This document shows positions 1 through 7,590 of a stretch of 14,964 nucleotides of DNA, piece after piece; the stretch's first letter is position 1; each line of letters opens with the position of its first letter. Below the pieces are notes generated by a model. The model worked only from the letters and a program-made list of their open reading frames with translations. It made no database searches and was not told the origin of the DNA. Origin of the DNA: JACQFK01 sp964604905 (GTDB lineage: Bacteria; Planctomycetota; MHYJ01; JACPRB01); NCBI GenBank assembly GCA_964604905.1, contig CAZSCC010000603.1, forward strand, positions 1 through 14,964, read 5' to 3'. The position numbers and the translations under genes were made by a program.

Positions 1-3000
1 CGCACCGCGAACCAGCGGACGACCGCGTTCGTCTCCTCGTCGGTGAGTTCGAAGCTCGGCATCCGGATGTTGACGTCCCCGAGCGACTTCGCCCCGGGCG
101 CGATCGGGAAGATGTTCGGGCGGATCGGGACGGGCTTCTTCAGGAACCCGAAGAGCCAGTCCGCCTGGGTCTTCACCCCCTGCGTCCGGAGGAGCGGCGG
201 GTACCGGCCCTCCATCTGGTCGGACTTCACGAGGTCGTCCGTAGGATACAGTTCGGCTTTCCTCTTTGCCTCGTCAAGCTTCAGCTTAAGCTCGGCTTTC
301 TTGGCCGGGTCGCTCTCCTTCTTCCACGCGGCGTCGAGATCGTCCACCTTGTTGTCAATTTCTTCCTTCTCCGCCACGTACGCCTTGTTGAGCGCCTTCT
401 TGAAGCTCTCGAGGTGCGGCAGGATCTCGCCGCCGTCCATGTCGATCTGGTGCCGGATCTCGCGCGGCTCCTTGTCGAGGTACCACCAGCGCGGGCCGAC
501 CTTCGCCACCGTCCGGGCGTCCGGATTGATGACCTTGTTGAATTCCAGCGTCCGGTGGTCGGACGCCCAGTCCACGATCCAGGCCTCCATCGTCCTGTCG
601 TCGAACTTCTCGCCCTTCGCGAGCAGGCCCGCGTCGCGGATCGCCTTCTCGGTGCCTTCGGGCGGGAGCTTGCCGAGGTTGCGACCCTCGATCCACTCCC
701 ACGACTCCTTCTTCTTGCGCTTCACGCCCTCCCCCTCCTCGCGCGCCCACAGGACCTCGAACTGGTCGAGCGAGAGGCGGTGACACGCGCGGCAGTTGTT
801 GTCTCGGACCACCCGCTCGCCGCGGTTCTTCGCGACCTGGTCGGGCGTCATCCGGTGCTTGAGGCCGCTCACGAGGCCCATGGGCTCGTGGTCGGTGAAC
901 GAGAGGACGAAGGTCTGGAGCAGCTCGATCTCCCGAGCGCTGAAGCCGAACCAGGGCATCCGGAGGAGCTCGTCCCACGGCTTCGAGGTCATCTTCCCGC
1001 CGTCGAAGACGCGCGGGTTGTTGAGTTTCGCCTTCAGCCAGTCGTGGCGGCTTTCCGGGACGTGACCCTCGATGTCGCTACCGTCGAAGCCGTGCTTGAA
1101 CTTCAATCCGTGGTGGTTGACGCCGTCGTCCGCGGCGAGGCCGAAATCGAGCCGATCGTGGTGCTTCGAGCCGAACGGCTGCGCGCCCGTCAGTTCGACC
1201 CCGATGCCCTCCTCGTTCTGCCACTCCATCGCCGGCTGGACCGCCTCGTCCTTCTTCAGGAGGTGGCAGGAGTAGCAGCCGTAGTTCTTCACCATCTTCC
1301 GGCCGAGCCACAGGCGCTGGCCCTCCGGCGTCTTGAGCTCGGCGTACGCCTTGAGGGGATGCTTCCCCTCGACCGCAAGCTCGGCGTCCCTGTCCGAGAT
1401 CACCTTCTTGAGCTGCTCGCGGACGAGGTCCTTCACGACCTCCAGGTTCGCCTTCGGCGCCGGCTTCGCCTCCCACTCGGGCTTCTTGAGCGCCATCAGG
1501 TATTCCACGACGTCGACCGCTTCCTGTTCCGTGAGCCGGAGGTTCGGCATCGAGCTGTCGGCGAAATGCTTCTTCGGGTCGCGCACCCAGGCATAGAGCC
1601 ACGCGCGGTTGACCTTGCTCCCGATCCCGGAGAGCGTCGGCGCGAACTCCTTCAGGAACCGGCTCTCGTCGCGCTTCCGGTACTCCTCGACCGCGACGTC
1701 CTCCACTTTATGGCAGGCGATGCAGCCCACCTGCTGGACGAGGAGCTCGCCCCGCCTCCGGTCGCCTTTGAGCGCCGGCGGGTCGGGGTCCTTCTCCGTC
1801 TTGGAGAGGCTCAGGATGTACTCGGTGATGCAGGTCACGAGGGTGTCGTCCACGGGCGAGCGCCCCTTCTCGGGCGGATAGGGCTTCTTGTTCACTTCGT
1901 GGCGGGTGTTCGAGAGCTGGAAGAAGTGGGGCATCCGCGTCGTCGGGCGGAAACCGCGAGGGTCGAGGACCCACTTCTTCATCCAGTCGGGCTCGATCTT
2001 GGACGAGATCCGCTCGAGGGGCGGCCCGGGGCGGCGGACCTTGCGGTTGACGTCGATCAGGGGGTTGGCGACGTCCTTCGTCAGGATCTGGTACGTCTCC
2101 GTGCGGTGGCAACCGTAGCAGCCCGCGCGCTCGAAGAGCTTCATGCCCTGGACGTACTTCTCGCCGCCGTCCAGCTCGACCGCGTCGGCATGGCAGCGGC
2201 GGCAGGAGGACTGCGCGAACTTCGAGGGGAACATGGGGAGGTCCCAGAGCTCGCGGTAGTTCCAGTTGTACCGCTCCTCGCCGAAGGGCGTTCCGTGCCG
2301 GTTCCTCCAGCGCTGCCCCTGCTCGGCGGTGTTGGGCGTGTGGACCACGCGGGTGAAGTCGGTGTCGCGGCCGTCCCCCTCGTGGCAGACCGTGCAGCCG
2401 AACGAGGCGATCGGATGACGCGAGGAGTCCTTGACGAAGAGGTCGAGCCTCGGGTGGGCCATGAGGGTCTTGGTGAACTTGATCGCGTCGTCGACCGACC
2501 ACGCCCCGTGCGGGGTGAGCGGCGTCTTGATCTCCGACTTCGCGCGGTTGACGGGGTCGCAGATCTTGCACTCCTTCGCCTCGACCTTCCCCCGCGCGTG
2601 GGCCACGAAGAGCCGGAGGAAGGGCTCGCGGAAGCGGACCCGGTCCTCCTCCTCCTTCGCATCCGGGTAGGAGTCGACCGCGTAGGTCGGATTGTCGATC
2701 CCCACGTGACAGGTGTGGCAGCGGTCGACCTTCTCGATCTTGATGAAGTTGAGCTGATCCTTCAGATCGCCCAGGATGACCTGCTTCACCTGAAGGTTGC
2801 GGGAGTAGAAGTCGAGGCCGGGGGCGTCCCGGATCGTGTTGGGCAGGCTCGGCCGCTCCTTCCCGAAGCGGACGAACTTATCCTGGAGCTCCTTGGCGAT
2901 CCGGTCGCGCTCCTTCTTGAGCTCATCGAGCGGCTTCCCGTCCCAGACGCCGGGGATCTTCTTCTTCTCGAGCGCGGCGCGGAAGTCGTCGTAGAAGCTG

Positions 3001-3782
3001 TCGCGTTTCTCGACCTCGTCCTTCCTGACCTTGCGCTCCTCGACCTTCTTCCGGACCGCGTCCCACTCCTTCTCCGCGTCACGGAAGTGGTGCTCGAAGG
3101 ACGCGAGGCGGGGGTCGGCCTTCTTGAGCGCCGCCTCGTAATGGTGCTTCGCCTCCTCGTACTTGTAGCGGATCGCGCCCTGCTCGTCCTTGGCGAAGTT
3201 GAAGAGCTGGAGCAGGTTGTAGAGGTCGCCGCGGATCCTCTCGCGCTCGACGACGGCGAGCTTCTTCTGCCACTCCTCTTTCTTGCCCTCGTCGACGACC
3301 ACGTGGAGCTCCCCGTTCCACGGCTTCTCATCCAGGCCGGCGACCGGGAGCAGGTCGTCGCCGAAGAGATTCACCTTGAGCTTCAGGCCCTTCTCGCCGG
3401 TGGCACGGAACTTCCCCAGGAAGGTCTTGATCTGGTCGTCGATCCGGTCGAGCTCCGCCTGTTTGGCGGTGACGCCCGCCTGGAGCTCGTTCATGTCGTA
3501 CCAGAGCTTCTCGAACTCCATCGCGGCGTACTGCTTCTGGTAGGTCTTCCACGGGCGGTCGAAATCCTTCCAGAACATGAGGACGAACGAGACCAGCATC
3601 GCGACCGAGGAGAAGAACATCAGGATGTGGGTCTTCTTGACGCTGTAGAAGTACTCCGCCTGCTCGACGGGCTGCCGTTTGGGCCGGCCCTGGAACTTCT
3701 GGACCGCCGCCTTCTGTTCGAGCTCCTTCGGAGGCTCGTACTTGGCCGGGGCCTTCGGATCGGGCTTCGCTGCGTCGGCCAT
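1..3782 (-). CDS. Giant membrane-anchored multihaem cytochrome c of a Rieske/cytochrome b complex (3' end outside window)
   Basis: The frame is open from the ATG at 3782-3780 to the left edge (1260 residues seen, no stop). One membrane helix lies near residues 53-70 (ILMFFSSVAMLVSFVLMFW), followed by a long charged, coiled-coil-rich region to about 330. Covalent haem motifs CxxCH start at residues 355 (CHTCH), 463 (CTVCH), 527 (CRRCH), 555 (CYGCH), 687 (CIACH), 836 (CYSCH) and 997 (CRACH). Residue 405 has CKICD, which lacks the haem histidine. Candidate axial methionines follow the last four CxxCH motifs (M617, M745, M942, M1241, three of them in RMP contexts), so the C-terminal half looks like four class I-type cytochrome c modules. 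The start lies 1 base after the stop of the subunit IV gene and has no clear Shine-Dalgarno sequence, so translational coupling is likely. It presumably replaces cytochrome c1/f as electron acceptor from the Rieske centre on the outer membrane face. This role is inferred from operon position and haem content. Confidence 0.93.
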   Translation of the reverse strand, partial: MADAAKPDPKAPAKYEPPKELEQKAAVQKFQGRPKRQPVEQAEYFYSVKKTHILMFFSSVAMLVSFVLMFWKDFDRPWKTYQKQYAAMEFEKLWYDMNELQAGVTAKQAELDRIDDQIKTFLGKFRATGEKGLKLKVNLFGDDLLPVAGLDEKPWNGELHVVVDEGKKEEWQKKLAVVERERIRGDLYNLLQLFNFAKDEQGAIRYKYEEAKHHYEAALKKADPRLASFEHHFRDAEKEWDAVRKKVEERKVRKDEVEKRDSFYDDFRAALEKKKIPGVWDGKPLDELKKERDRIAKELQDKFVRFGKERPSLPNTIRDAPGLDFYSRNLQVKQVILGDLKDQLNFIKIEKVDRCHTCHVGIDNPTYAVDSYPDAKEEEDRVRFREPFLRLFVAHARGKVEAKECKICDPVNRAKSEIKTPLTPHGAWSVDDAIKFTKTLMAHPRLDLFVKDSSRHPIASFGCTVCHEGDGRDTDFTRVVHTPNTAEQGQRWRNRHGTPFGEERYNWNYRELWDLPMFPSKFAQSSCRRCHADAVELDGGEKYVQGMKLFERAGCYGCHRTETYQILTKDVANPLIDVNRKVRRPGPPLERISSKIEPDWMKKWVLDPRGFRPTTRMPHFFQLSNTRHEVNKKPYPPEKGRSPVDDTLVTCITEYILSLSKTEKDPDPPALKGDRRRGELLVQQVGCIACHKVEDVAVEEYRKRDESRFLKEFAPTLSGIGSKVNRAWLYAWVRDPKKHFADSSMPNLRLTEQEAVDVVEYLMALKKPEWEAKPAPKANLEVVKDLVREQLKKVISDRDAELAVEGKHPLKAYAELKTPEGQRLWLGRKMVKNYGCYSCHLLKKDEAVQPAMEWQNEEGIGVELTGAQPFGSKHHDRLDFGLAADDGVNHHGLKFKHGFDGSDIEGHVPESRHDWLKAKLNNPRVFDGGKMTSKPWDELLRMPWFGFSAREIELLQTFVLSFTDHEPMGLVSGLKHRMTPDQVAKNRGERVVRDNNCRACHRLSLDQFEVLWAREEGEGVKRKKKESWEWIEGRNLGKLPPEGTEKAIRDAGLLAKGEKFDDRTMEAWIVDWASDHRTLEFNKVINPDARTVAKVGPRWWYLDKEPREIRHQIDMDGGEILPHLESFKKALNKAYVAEKEEIDNKVDDLDAAWKKESDPAKKAELKLKLDEAKRKAELYPTDDLVKSDQMEGRYPPLLRTQGVKTQADWLFGFLKKPVPIRPNIFPIAPGAKSLGDVNIRMPSFELTDEETNAVVRWFAV

Positions 3783-3783
3783 A

Positions 3784-4869
3784 TCAGATGTTGAAGAACC
3801 ACTCGGGGATGAAGACGAGATACTTGAGGTTGATGGTCCAGCGCAGGAGCATCTTGATGACCATGCCCGCCATCGGAAGCAGGTGCATCATGATCAGGTT
3901 GTAGCGGAGGAACCCGGTCTTCTGGTAGAGCCCCTTGCAGACCGTGAACGCCAGGAGCGGCGGGCCCGCCATCAGGTATCCCACGGTAAGCACGATGCCC
4001 GGCAGCTCGCGGACCAGCGGGTTTCGCGGAGGCGCCGTGTTGAGCCACTTCACCCAGAAGTATTCCGAGAGGTTGATGTTCGACAGCGGCTCGACCTTGT
4101 GGACGTCCCAGTTCTCGAACGGCCCGAAGAAGTTCCAGTTCGGGCCCCGGAGGAACGTGCCCATGATGATGAGCGAGATCCAGAGGATCAGGAAGCCGAA
4201 CATGAATGTCCCCACCGCGAAGGGGCGCTCCTTGAGGGTGTAGTAACCGCACCCCTTCGGGTTCTTGTCGCAGTAGGGCACGAGCATGAGGCCCGTGATG
4301 ATCATGGACGGCAGGACCACGCCGGCGATCCACGGATCGAAGTAGACCAGCATCTCCTGGAGACCGAGGAAGTACCACGGGGCTTTGGACGGGTTGGGCG
4401 TCTTGCCGGGATTCGCGGGCTCCTCGAGCGGCGCGTCCAGGAAGACGCCCCAGACGACGAGGACGACCGTGAAGATGACCGAGCAGATGACCTCCGAGTA
4501 GATGAGGTCGGGCCACGTGAGGACGCGGTCGTTGGCTTCCATGGCCTCCATGGGCGGCTCGCCGCGCCCGATCCGCTCGTCGTTGATCGCCGCCTGCCGG
4601 AGCGCCCACCAACTGAAGAAGCCCAGGATGAAGAGAAGGGCGACGATCGGGACGTTGTCGGGCTTGGTGACGATCTTCCGGAAGTTCGGGTCGGGCCAGG
4701 AGATGACGAGGAACGCGACCATCGCGATGAGGATGCTGAGGGCGATCTTCGGCTTCGTCCACCACCGGTAGCCGATCATCATCCCCAGGAAGAGGACGAC
4801 CCCCAGGACGGTGTAGACGATGGGGTTGAACGCCGCGTTCAGGGCGTCCTTGAAGGCATTAGGCCACAT
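3784..4869 (-). CDS. Cytochrome b C-terminal subunit (enlarged subunit IV type) of quinol:cytochrome c oxidoreductase
   Basis: This 361-residue membrane protein forms the C-terminal half of cytochrome b and part of the quinol oxidation (Qo) site. The segment EEPANPGKTPNPSKAPWYF (149-167) aligns with the region before and including the PEWY loop of b6f subunit IV, followed by LGLQE. RGPNW (241-245) is a second landmark of extended cytochrome b C-termini. The Qo motif reads APWY (163-166) instead of PEWY, so the usual glutamate is a proline. Hydrophobic segments are near 17-35, 42-58, 73-91, 125-145, 183-199, 219-240, 290-310 and 325-342. That is far more than the three helices and about 160 residues of plant subunit IV, with extra helices at both ends. 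The ATG lies 7 bases beyond a palindromic repeat and has no recognisable Shine-Dalgarno sequence. The gene sits between cytochrome b6 and the multihaem cytochrome. Confidence 0.93.
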   Translation of the reverse strand: MWPNAFKDALNAAFNPIVYTVLGVVLFLGMMIGYRWWTKPKIALSILIAMVAFLVISWPDPNFRKIVTKPDNVPIVALLFILGFFSWWALRQAAINDERIGRGEPPMEAMEANDRVLTWPDLIYSEVICSVIFTVVLVVWGVFLDAPLEEPANPGKTPNPSKAPWYFLGLQEMLVYFDPWIAGVVLPSMIITGLMLVPYCDKNPKGCGYYTLKERPFAVGTFMFGFLILWISLIIMGTFLRGPNWNFFGPFENWDVHKVEPLSNINLSEYFWVKWLNTAPPRNPLVRELPGIVLTVGYLMAGPPLLAFTVCKGLYQKTGFLRYNLIMMHLLPMAGMVIKMLLRWTINLKYLVFIPEWFFNI

Positions 4870-4876
4870 AGATCAG

Positions 4877-4983
4877 CCGCAGAGGCGCGGAGACGCAGAG
4901 CAGATTCTCTGAGTCCCGGCCCCGCCCTTCCCCATGGTCTTGAGCATTTTCTGACTCTTCTCTGCGCCTCTGAGTCTCTGCGG
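4877..4983. repeat. Palindromic dispersed repeat (CCGCAGAGGCG... family) between the two cytochrome b genes
   Basis: A 24-base arm at 4877-4900 (begins CCGCAGAGGCGCGGAGACGC) and its near reverse complement at 4960-4983 (20 of 24 positions pair) enclose a 59-base loop. The right arm starts 6 bases after the cytochrome b6 stop codon and the left arm ends 7 bases before the subunit IV ATG, so in the mRNA a long stem-loop would fill the gap between two genes of one operon. The arm resembles the CTCTGCGTCTCTGCGCCTCTGCGG-type intergenic element I remember from many unrelated bacterial genomes. Family membership is recalled, not searched. It could be inert, or could alter termination, RNA stability or subunit IV translation. 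Confidence 0.75.
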
Positions 4984-4988
4984 CCTCT

Positions 4989-5783
4989 TCATAGTGGCCC
5001 GGAGATGCCGCCGTCCTTGCGCACCCGCCAGAAGTGCACCGCAATCAGGAATGCCGCGACCAGCGGAAACCCGACGCAGTGCAGCACGTAGAAGCGCAGG
5101 ATGGCCGGCGGTCCCACGAAGCGCGCAGCCAGGAGGCCGAAGCGCACGTCGGACGCCGCGTGGACCACCGCGATGTCCCCCACCGTGATCAAAGCGGCCC
5201 CCGGACCCTCATGGCCCAGGAGCGGCGTTGCTCGCGCCATGTTGGTGCCCACCGTGATGGCCCACATGGCCAGCTGGTCCCACGGCAGGAGGTATCCCGT
5301 GAACGAGAGGAGCAGCGTCAGGACGAGGAGGATCACGCCGACGCCCCAGTTGAACTCCCGTGGCGGCTTGTAGGCCCCGGTGAGAAAGACGCGCATCATG
5401 TGGAGCCAGATGGTGATCACCATCGCGTGGGCTCCCCAGCGGTGGATCTCCCGCATGGTGCCCAGCGCCACGTCCGCGCGCAGGTAGACGATGTCGTGGT
5501 AGGCGTACTCGGCCGTGGGCCGGTAGTAGAACATGAGGAGGAGGCCCGTGATGGTCTCCACCAGGAAGAGGAAGAACGTCAGGCCACCCATGCACCAGGT
5601 GTAGCGCACGCGGAGACCGCTCTTCCGGACGCGGATCGGGTGCAGGTGGAGGAACACGTTGGACATGACCGCCAGCGAGCGGTTGCGCGGCGAGTCCGGG
5701 TAGCCGTGGCGCATGACGGAGCGCCACACCTGGGTGTTGATCACGTAGTCCCAGACGCGGCCGATGTCGCCTTTCTTAGCCAT
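4989..5783 (-). CDS. qcrB: Cytochrome b6-type subunit (N-terminal half of cytochrome b) with predicted haem ci cysteine
   Basis: This 264-residue four-helix core carries the two transmembrane b haems. The bis-histidine ligands are H114 (IHRW) and H128 (LHMMR), spaced 14, and H235 (RFYVLH) and H250 (AVHF), spaced 15. The 15-residue spacing on the second helix is the b6f pattern rather than the bc1 pattern. C64 in TWCMGGLTF aligns with the cytochrome b6 cysteine that covalently binds haem ci. Other landmarks are FYYRPT (86-91), LTGAYKPPREFNW (134-146), GYLLPWDQ (163-170) and the b6-like C-terminus ISGPL. Compared with b6 it has about 40 extra N-terminal residues and an insertion of about 20 residues near 185-225. 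The ATG is 6 bases after the Rieske stop, with AGGAA (5787-5791, minus strand) as a close Shine-Dalgarno. Confidence 0.96.
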   Translation of the reverse strand: MAKKGDIGRVWDYVINTQVWRSVMRHGYPDSPRNRSLAVMSNVFLHLHPIRVRKSGLRVRYTWCMGGLTFFLFLVETITGLLLMFYYRPTAEYAYHDIVYLRADVALGTMREIHRWGAHAMVITIWLHMMRVFLTGAYKPPREFNWGVGVILLVLTLLLSFTGYLLPWDQLAMWAITVGTNMARATPLLGHEGPGAALITVGDIAVVHAASDVRFGLLAARFVGPPAILRFYVLHCVGFPLVAAFLIAVHFWRVRKDGGISGPL

Positions 5784-5789
5784 GCGTTC

Positions 5790-6386
5790 CTAGAGCTCGA
5801 TGAACGAGGACTTGTCTTCCCACTGCCCCTTCTCTTCCTGGAACTTCCTGTTCTTGTCGATCACGATCTGCCCGTCAACCGGGTCGATCGAGACCGCGTA
5901 GCGCTCGAGGGGCCGCGGCGCGGGGCCCTCGAAGTTGATGCCGCTGAAGCGGAACCCCGAGCCGTGGCAGGGACACTTGAACTTCTGCTCGCTCCCGAGC
6001 ACGTTGGGCGTGCAGCCCAGGTGGGTGCACGTCACGTCGAGTGCGATCAGCTTCGGCTTCCCGTCGTAGTCCTTGGTGAGCTTCACGATCCAGGCCTTCT
6101 TGTCCTGCTTGAACCGCTCGTCGGGCTTGTCGAACTCGTAGTCCTCGAGCTTCCCGGCCTTGAAGACCTGGGGGGGCTCGAAGAGGACGTTGGGCATCAT
6201 GAAGCGGAGCATCGCGACCGTGCCCACCCCGTTGGCCAGGCCGAACGCGCCCCACGCTGCGCCGGCCCAGGACATCATGAAGCCGCGCCGCGTGGGCTTG
6301 GGCGGGTAGTCCGCAACCAGGTCGAACCGCTCCGGGACCTTCTTCTGGAGGTCCTTCGCGCCCGCCCCCGTCAACTGTTCGGCCAT
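5790..6386 (-). CDS. qcrA: Rieske [2Fe-2S] iron-sulfur subunit of quinol:cytochrome c oxidoreductase
   Basis: This 198-residue protein moves one electron from quinol at the Qo site to the cytochrome c acceptor outside the membrane. The cluster-binding motifs are complete: CTHLGC (120-125; C120 and H122 ligands) and CPCHGSG (138-144; C138 and H141 ligands), with C125 and C140 placed for the stabilising disulfide. GPAPRPLERY (154-163) is the usual proline-loop region. A twin-arginine stretch RRGFM (33-37) before the hydrophobic anchor (about 38-63) suggests Tat export with an uncleaved anchor, as is common for Rieske proteins. The ATG is supported by GGAG at 6394-6397 (minus strand), 7 bases upstream. 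It is the second gene of the operon, 13 bases after the HEAT-repeat gene. Confidence 0.97.
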   Translation of the reverse strand: MAEQLTGAGAKDLQKKVPERFDLVADYPPKPTRRGFMMSWAGAAWGAFGLANGVGTVAMLRFMMPNVLFEPPQVFKAGKLEDYEFDKPDERFKQDKKAWIVKLTKDYDGKPKLIALDVTCTHLGCTPNVLGSEQKFKCPCHGSGFRFSGINFEGPAPRPLERYAVSIDPVDGQIVIDKNRKFQEEKGQWEDKSSFIEL

Positions 6387-6399
6387 CCCAGTTCTCCGC

Positions 6400-7380
6400 T
6401 CACTTCCCCTGGATCATCGCGATCGCCTTGTGGGCGATGAAGCGCACGTCGCCGTTGGGCTCGACCTTGTCGTCCGTCAGCTTCCGGAGCGCGGGGAGGA
6501 ACCCCGGATCCTTGAGCCGAGCCGCCGCGTTGCAGGCGTTCACCTGGACCTGGGCGACGAGCGTCTGGGCGTTGGGGTCGTCCTTCCGGATCCTTTCCCC
6601 CAGGTACGCCCGGTCCAGCATCTTCGTCAAGGTGTCGTTCCCCGAGGGGTCGCCCAGGAAGTAGCCCAGCGCGAGGGCGGCGTTCCAGCCCACGTCGGCC
6701 TGCGGATCGGAGAGGAGTCTCTTCAGGGGGGCGATCACGGTCCGGTCCCCCGCCTTCTCCGCCACGGCGCCCACGTTCAAGGCCGCGTATTTTCTAACAA
6801 TGCCGTCGGGATCGTCAAGCAATTTGACCAGATCGGGGATCGTCGAGGGGTCCTTGATCGCCCCCAGCGCCTCCAACGAGGCGGCCCGCGTCTGGATGTG
6901 CGGGTCGCTGCGCGCGGCCTCGAGCAGCGCCTCGCTCGCCCGCGCGTCCTTCAGGCTCCCCAGACACGTCGCCAGGTAGGCCTTCATGTTGATCCGGTTC
7001 TTGTCCGGGTCGCCTCCGTCCTCCGAGGGCGTCGTCTTGAAGAGGGCGAGGATCTCGGGGGTGAGGGCCGTGTCGGGCGTCTCCATCCGCCGGATCGCCT
7101 GGCTGAGCTGGAGAGCCGCGTGATAGCGCGTGTTGGGCCCGCCCGACTTGATGTCGTCCAGCCAGTCCCGCGCGGTCCGGGGGTTGACGACGAGGTAGCT
7201 GAACCCGGCGTAGACGGCGACGCAGACGCCGACGATGAGGAGCGGGACGAGGAAAAACTGGAAGGCGCGGACCGCGGGCGTGGCGGCCAAGGCGCCGTCG
7301 GTCTGCGCCTCGGCGGCGATCCGCTTCCGGAGCTCCAGATCGTCGGTCAACGGTTTCCTTTCAGGGGTGGGAGATTCCAT
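6400..7380 (-). CDS. Membrane-anchored HEAT-repeat protein, first gene of the Rieske/cytochrome b operon
   Basis: This protein has up to 326 residues: a short charged N-terminus, one membrane helix (about 41-63, QFFLVPLLIVGVCVAVYAGF) and a C-terminal domain of about five HEAT/PBS-lyase-type helical repeats (about 130-324), seen as recurring patterns such as TRAASLEALGAIKDPSTIPD and RKYAALNVGAVAEKAGDRTV. No catalytic motif is visible, so a scaffold or assembly role for the complex is inferred from position only. The ATG at 7380-7378 directly abuts a TATAGT box that would start transcription inside codons 2-3. A TTG at codon 11 (7350-7348) preceded by AAAGGA with a 5-base spacing may be the true start (316 residues, membrane helix kept). 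Confidence 0.9.
   Translation of the reverse strand: MESPTPERKPLTDDLELRKRIAAEAQTDGALAATPAVRAFQFFLVPLLIVGVCVAVYAGFSYLVVNPRTARDWLDDIKSGGPNTRYHAALQLSQAIRRMETPDTALTPEILALFKTTPSEDGGDPDKNRINMKAYLATCLGSLKDARASEALLEAARSDPHIQTRAASLEALGAIKDPSTIPDLVKLLDDPDGIVRKYAALNVGAVAEKAGDRTVIAPLKRLLSDPQADVGWNAALALGYFLGDPSGNDTLTKMLDRAYLGERIRKDDPNAQTLVAQVQVNACNAAARLKDPGFLPALRKLTDDKVEPNGDVRFIAHKAIAMIQGK
7356..7361 (-). promoter_or_regulatory. Ribosome binding site favouring a TTG start at 7350
   Basis: AAAGGA on the minus strand lies 5 bases before TTG (7350-7348), inside the region usually read as codons 7-9 of the HEAT-repeat gene. The ATG at 7380 has no comparable site; the nearest GGAG is 14 bases away. Together with the promoter at 7381-7409 it argues for initiation at TTG. 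Confidence 0.45.
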
Positions 7381-7409
7381 ACTATATGGAGGGTCTCCGG
7401 ACGAATCAA
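7381..7409 (-). promoter_or_regulatory. Candidate sigma70-type promoter of the Rieske/cytochrome b operon
   Basis: On the minus strand, TTGATT (7409-7404) and TATAGT (7386-7381) are separated by exactly 17 bases, each close to the -35 and -10 consensus. The predicted transcription start would be near 7374-7375, downstream of the ATG at 7380 and about 24 bases before the alternative TTG start at 7350. This supports the shorter protein. It is a match by eye in an otherwise GC-rich region. Confidence 0.5.
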
Positions 7410-7433
7410 GAAAAAGGGAAGAGCCCGTCCCAA

Positions 7434-7447
7434 GTCCCCGGTCCCCG
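7434..7447. repeat. Short tandem GTCCCCG repeat in the divergent intergenic region
   Basis: Two exact 7-base copies (GTCCCCG at 7434-7440 and 7441-7447) are followed by a partial third unit (GTC) and then AGGGG. The surrounding 7381-7590 segment holds no convincing gene; besides the minus-strand promoter at its left end, nothing else stands out. The repeat resembles GGGACTTGGGAC-type low-complexity sequence common between genes of high-GC bacteria. Confidence 0.35.
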
Positions 7448-7590
7448 GTCAGGGGAACACAGAGGCTGCGGGGAGCAAACGAAGGGCCAGCGATTCAATG
7501 GGGAGCAGGCGAAGAAGGAGACATCCCTGGCTCGGGCTGGGACTCGATGGCACACCGAACACGGGGGAAGAGGGAGGCGTCCAATAGGGC

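Noticed and set aside
414..3794. Very long plus-strand open frame (about 1126 codons) opposite the multihaem cytochrome gene
   Set aside because: It is antisense to an unambiguous coding frame with haem motifs. Its Arg/Leu/Val/Asp-rich, motif-free translation is typical of shadow frames in high-GC DNA.
4877..4983. Intrinsic terminator reading of the palindrome between the cytochrome b genes
   Set aside because: The stem is long and imperfect, the loop is 59 bases and no T-run follows. Termination here would cut the operon between two halves of cytochrome b.
4859..5044. Short minus-strand open frame (61 codons) across the palindromic repeat
   Set aside because: Its C-terminal LLCVSAPLRL is the translation of the dispersed repeat, a known source of spurious small proteins, and it overlaps both cytochrome b genes.
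5034..6440. Plus-strand open frame of about 468 codons opposite the Rieske and cytochrome b6 genes
   Set aside because: It is a shadow of two certain genes; the composition is His/Arg/Glu-rich noise.
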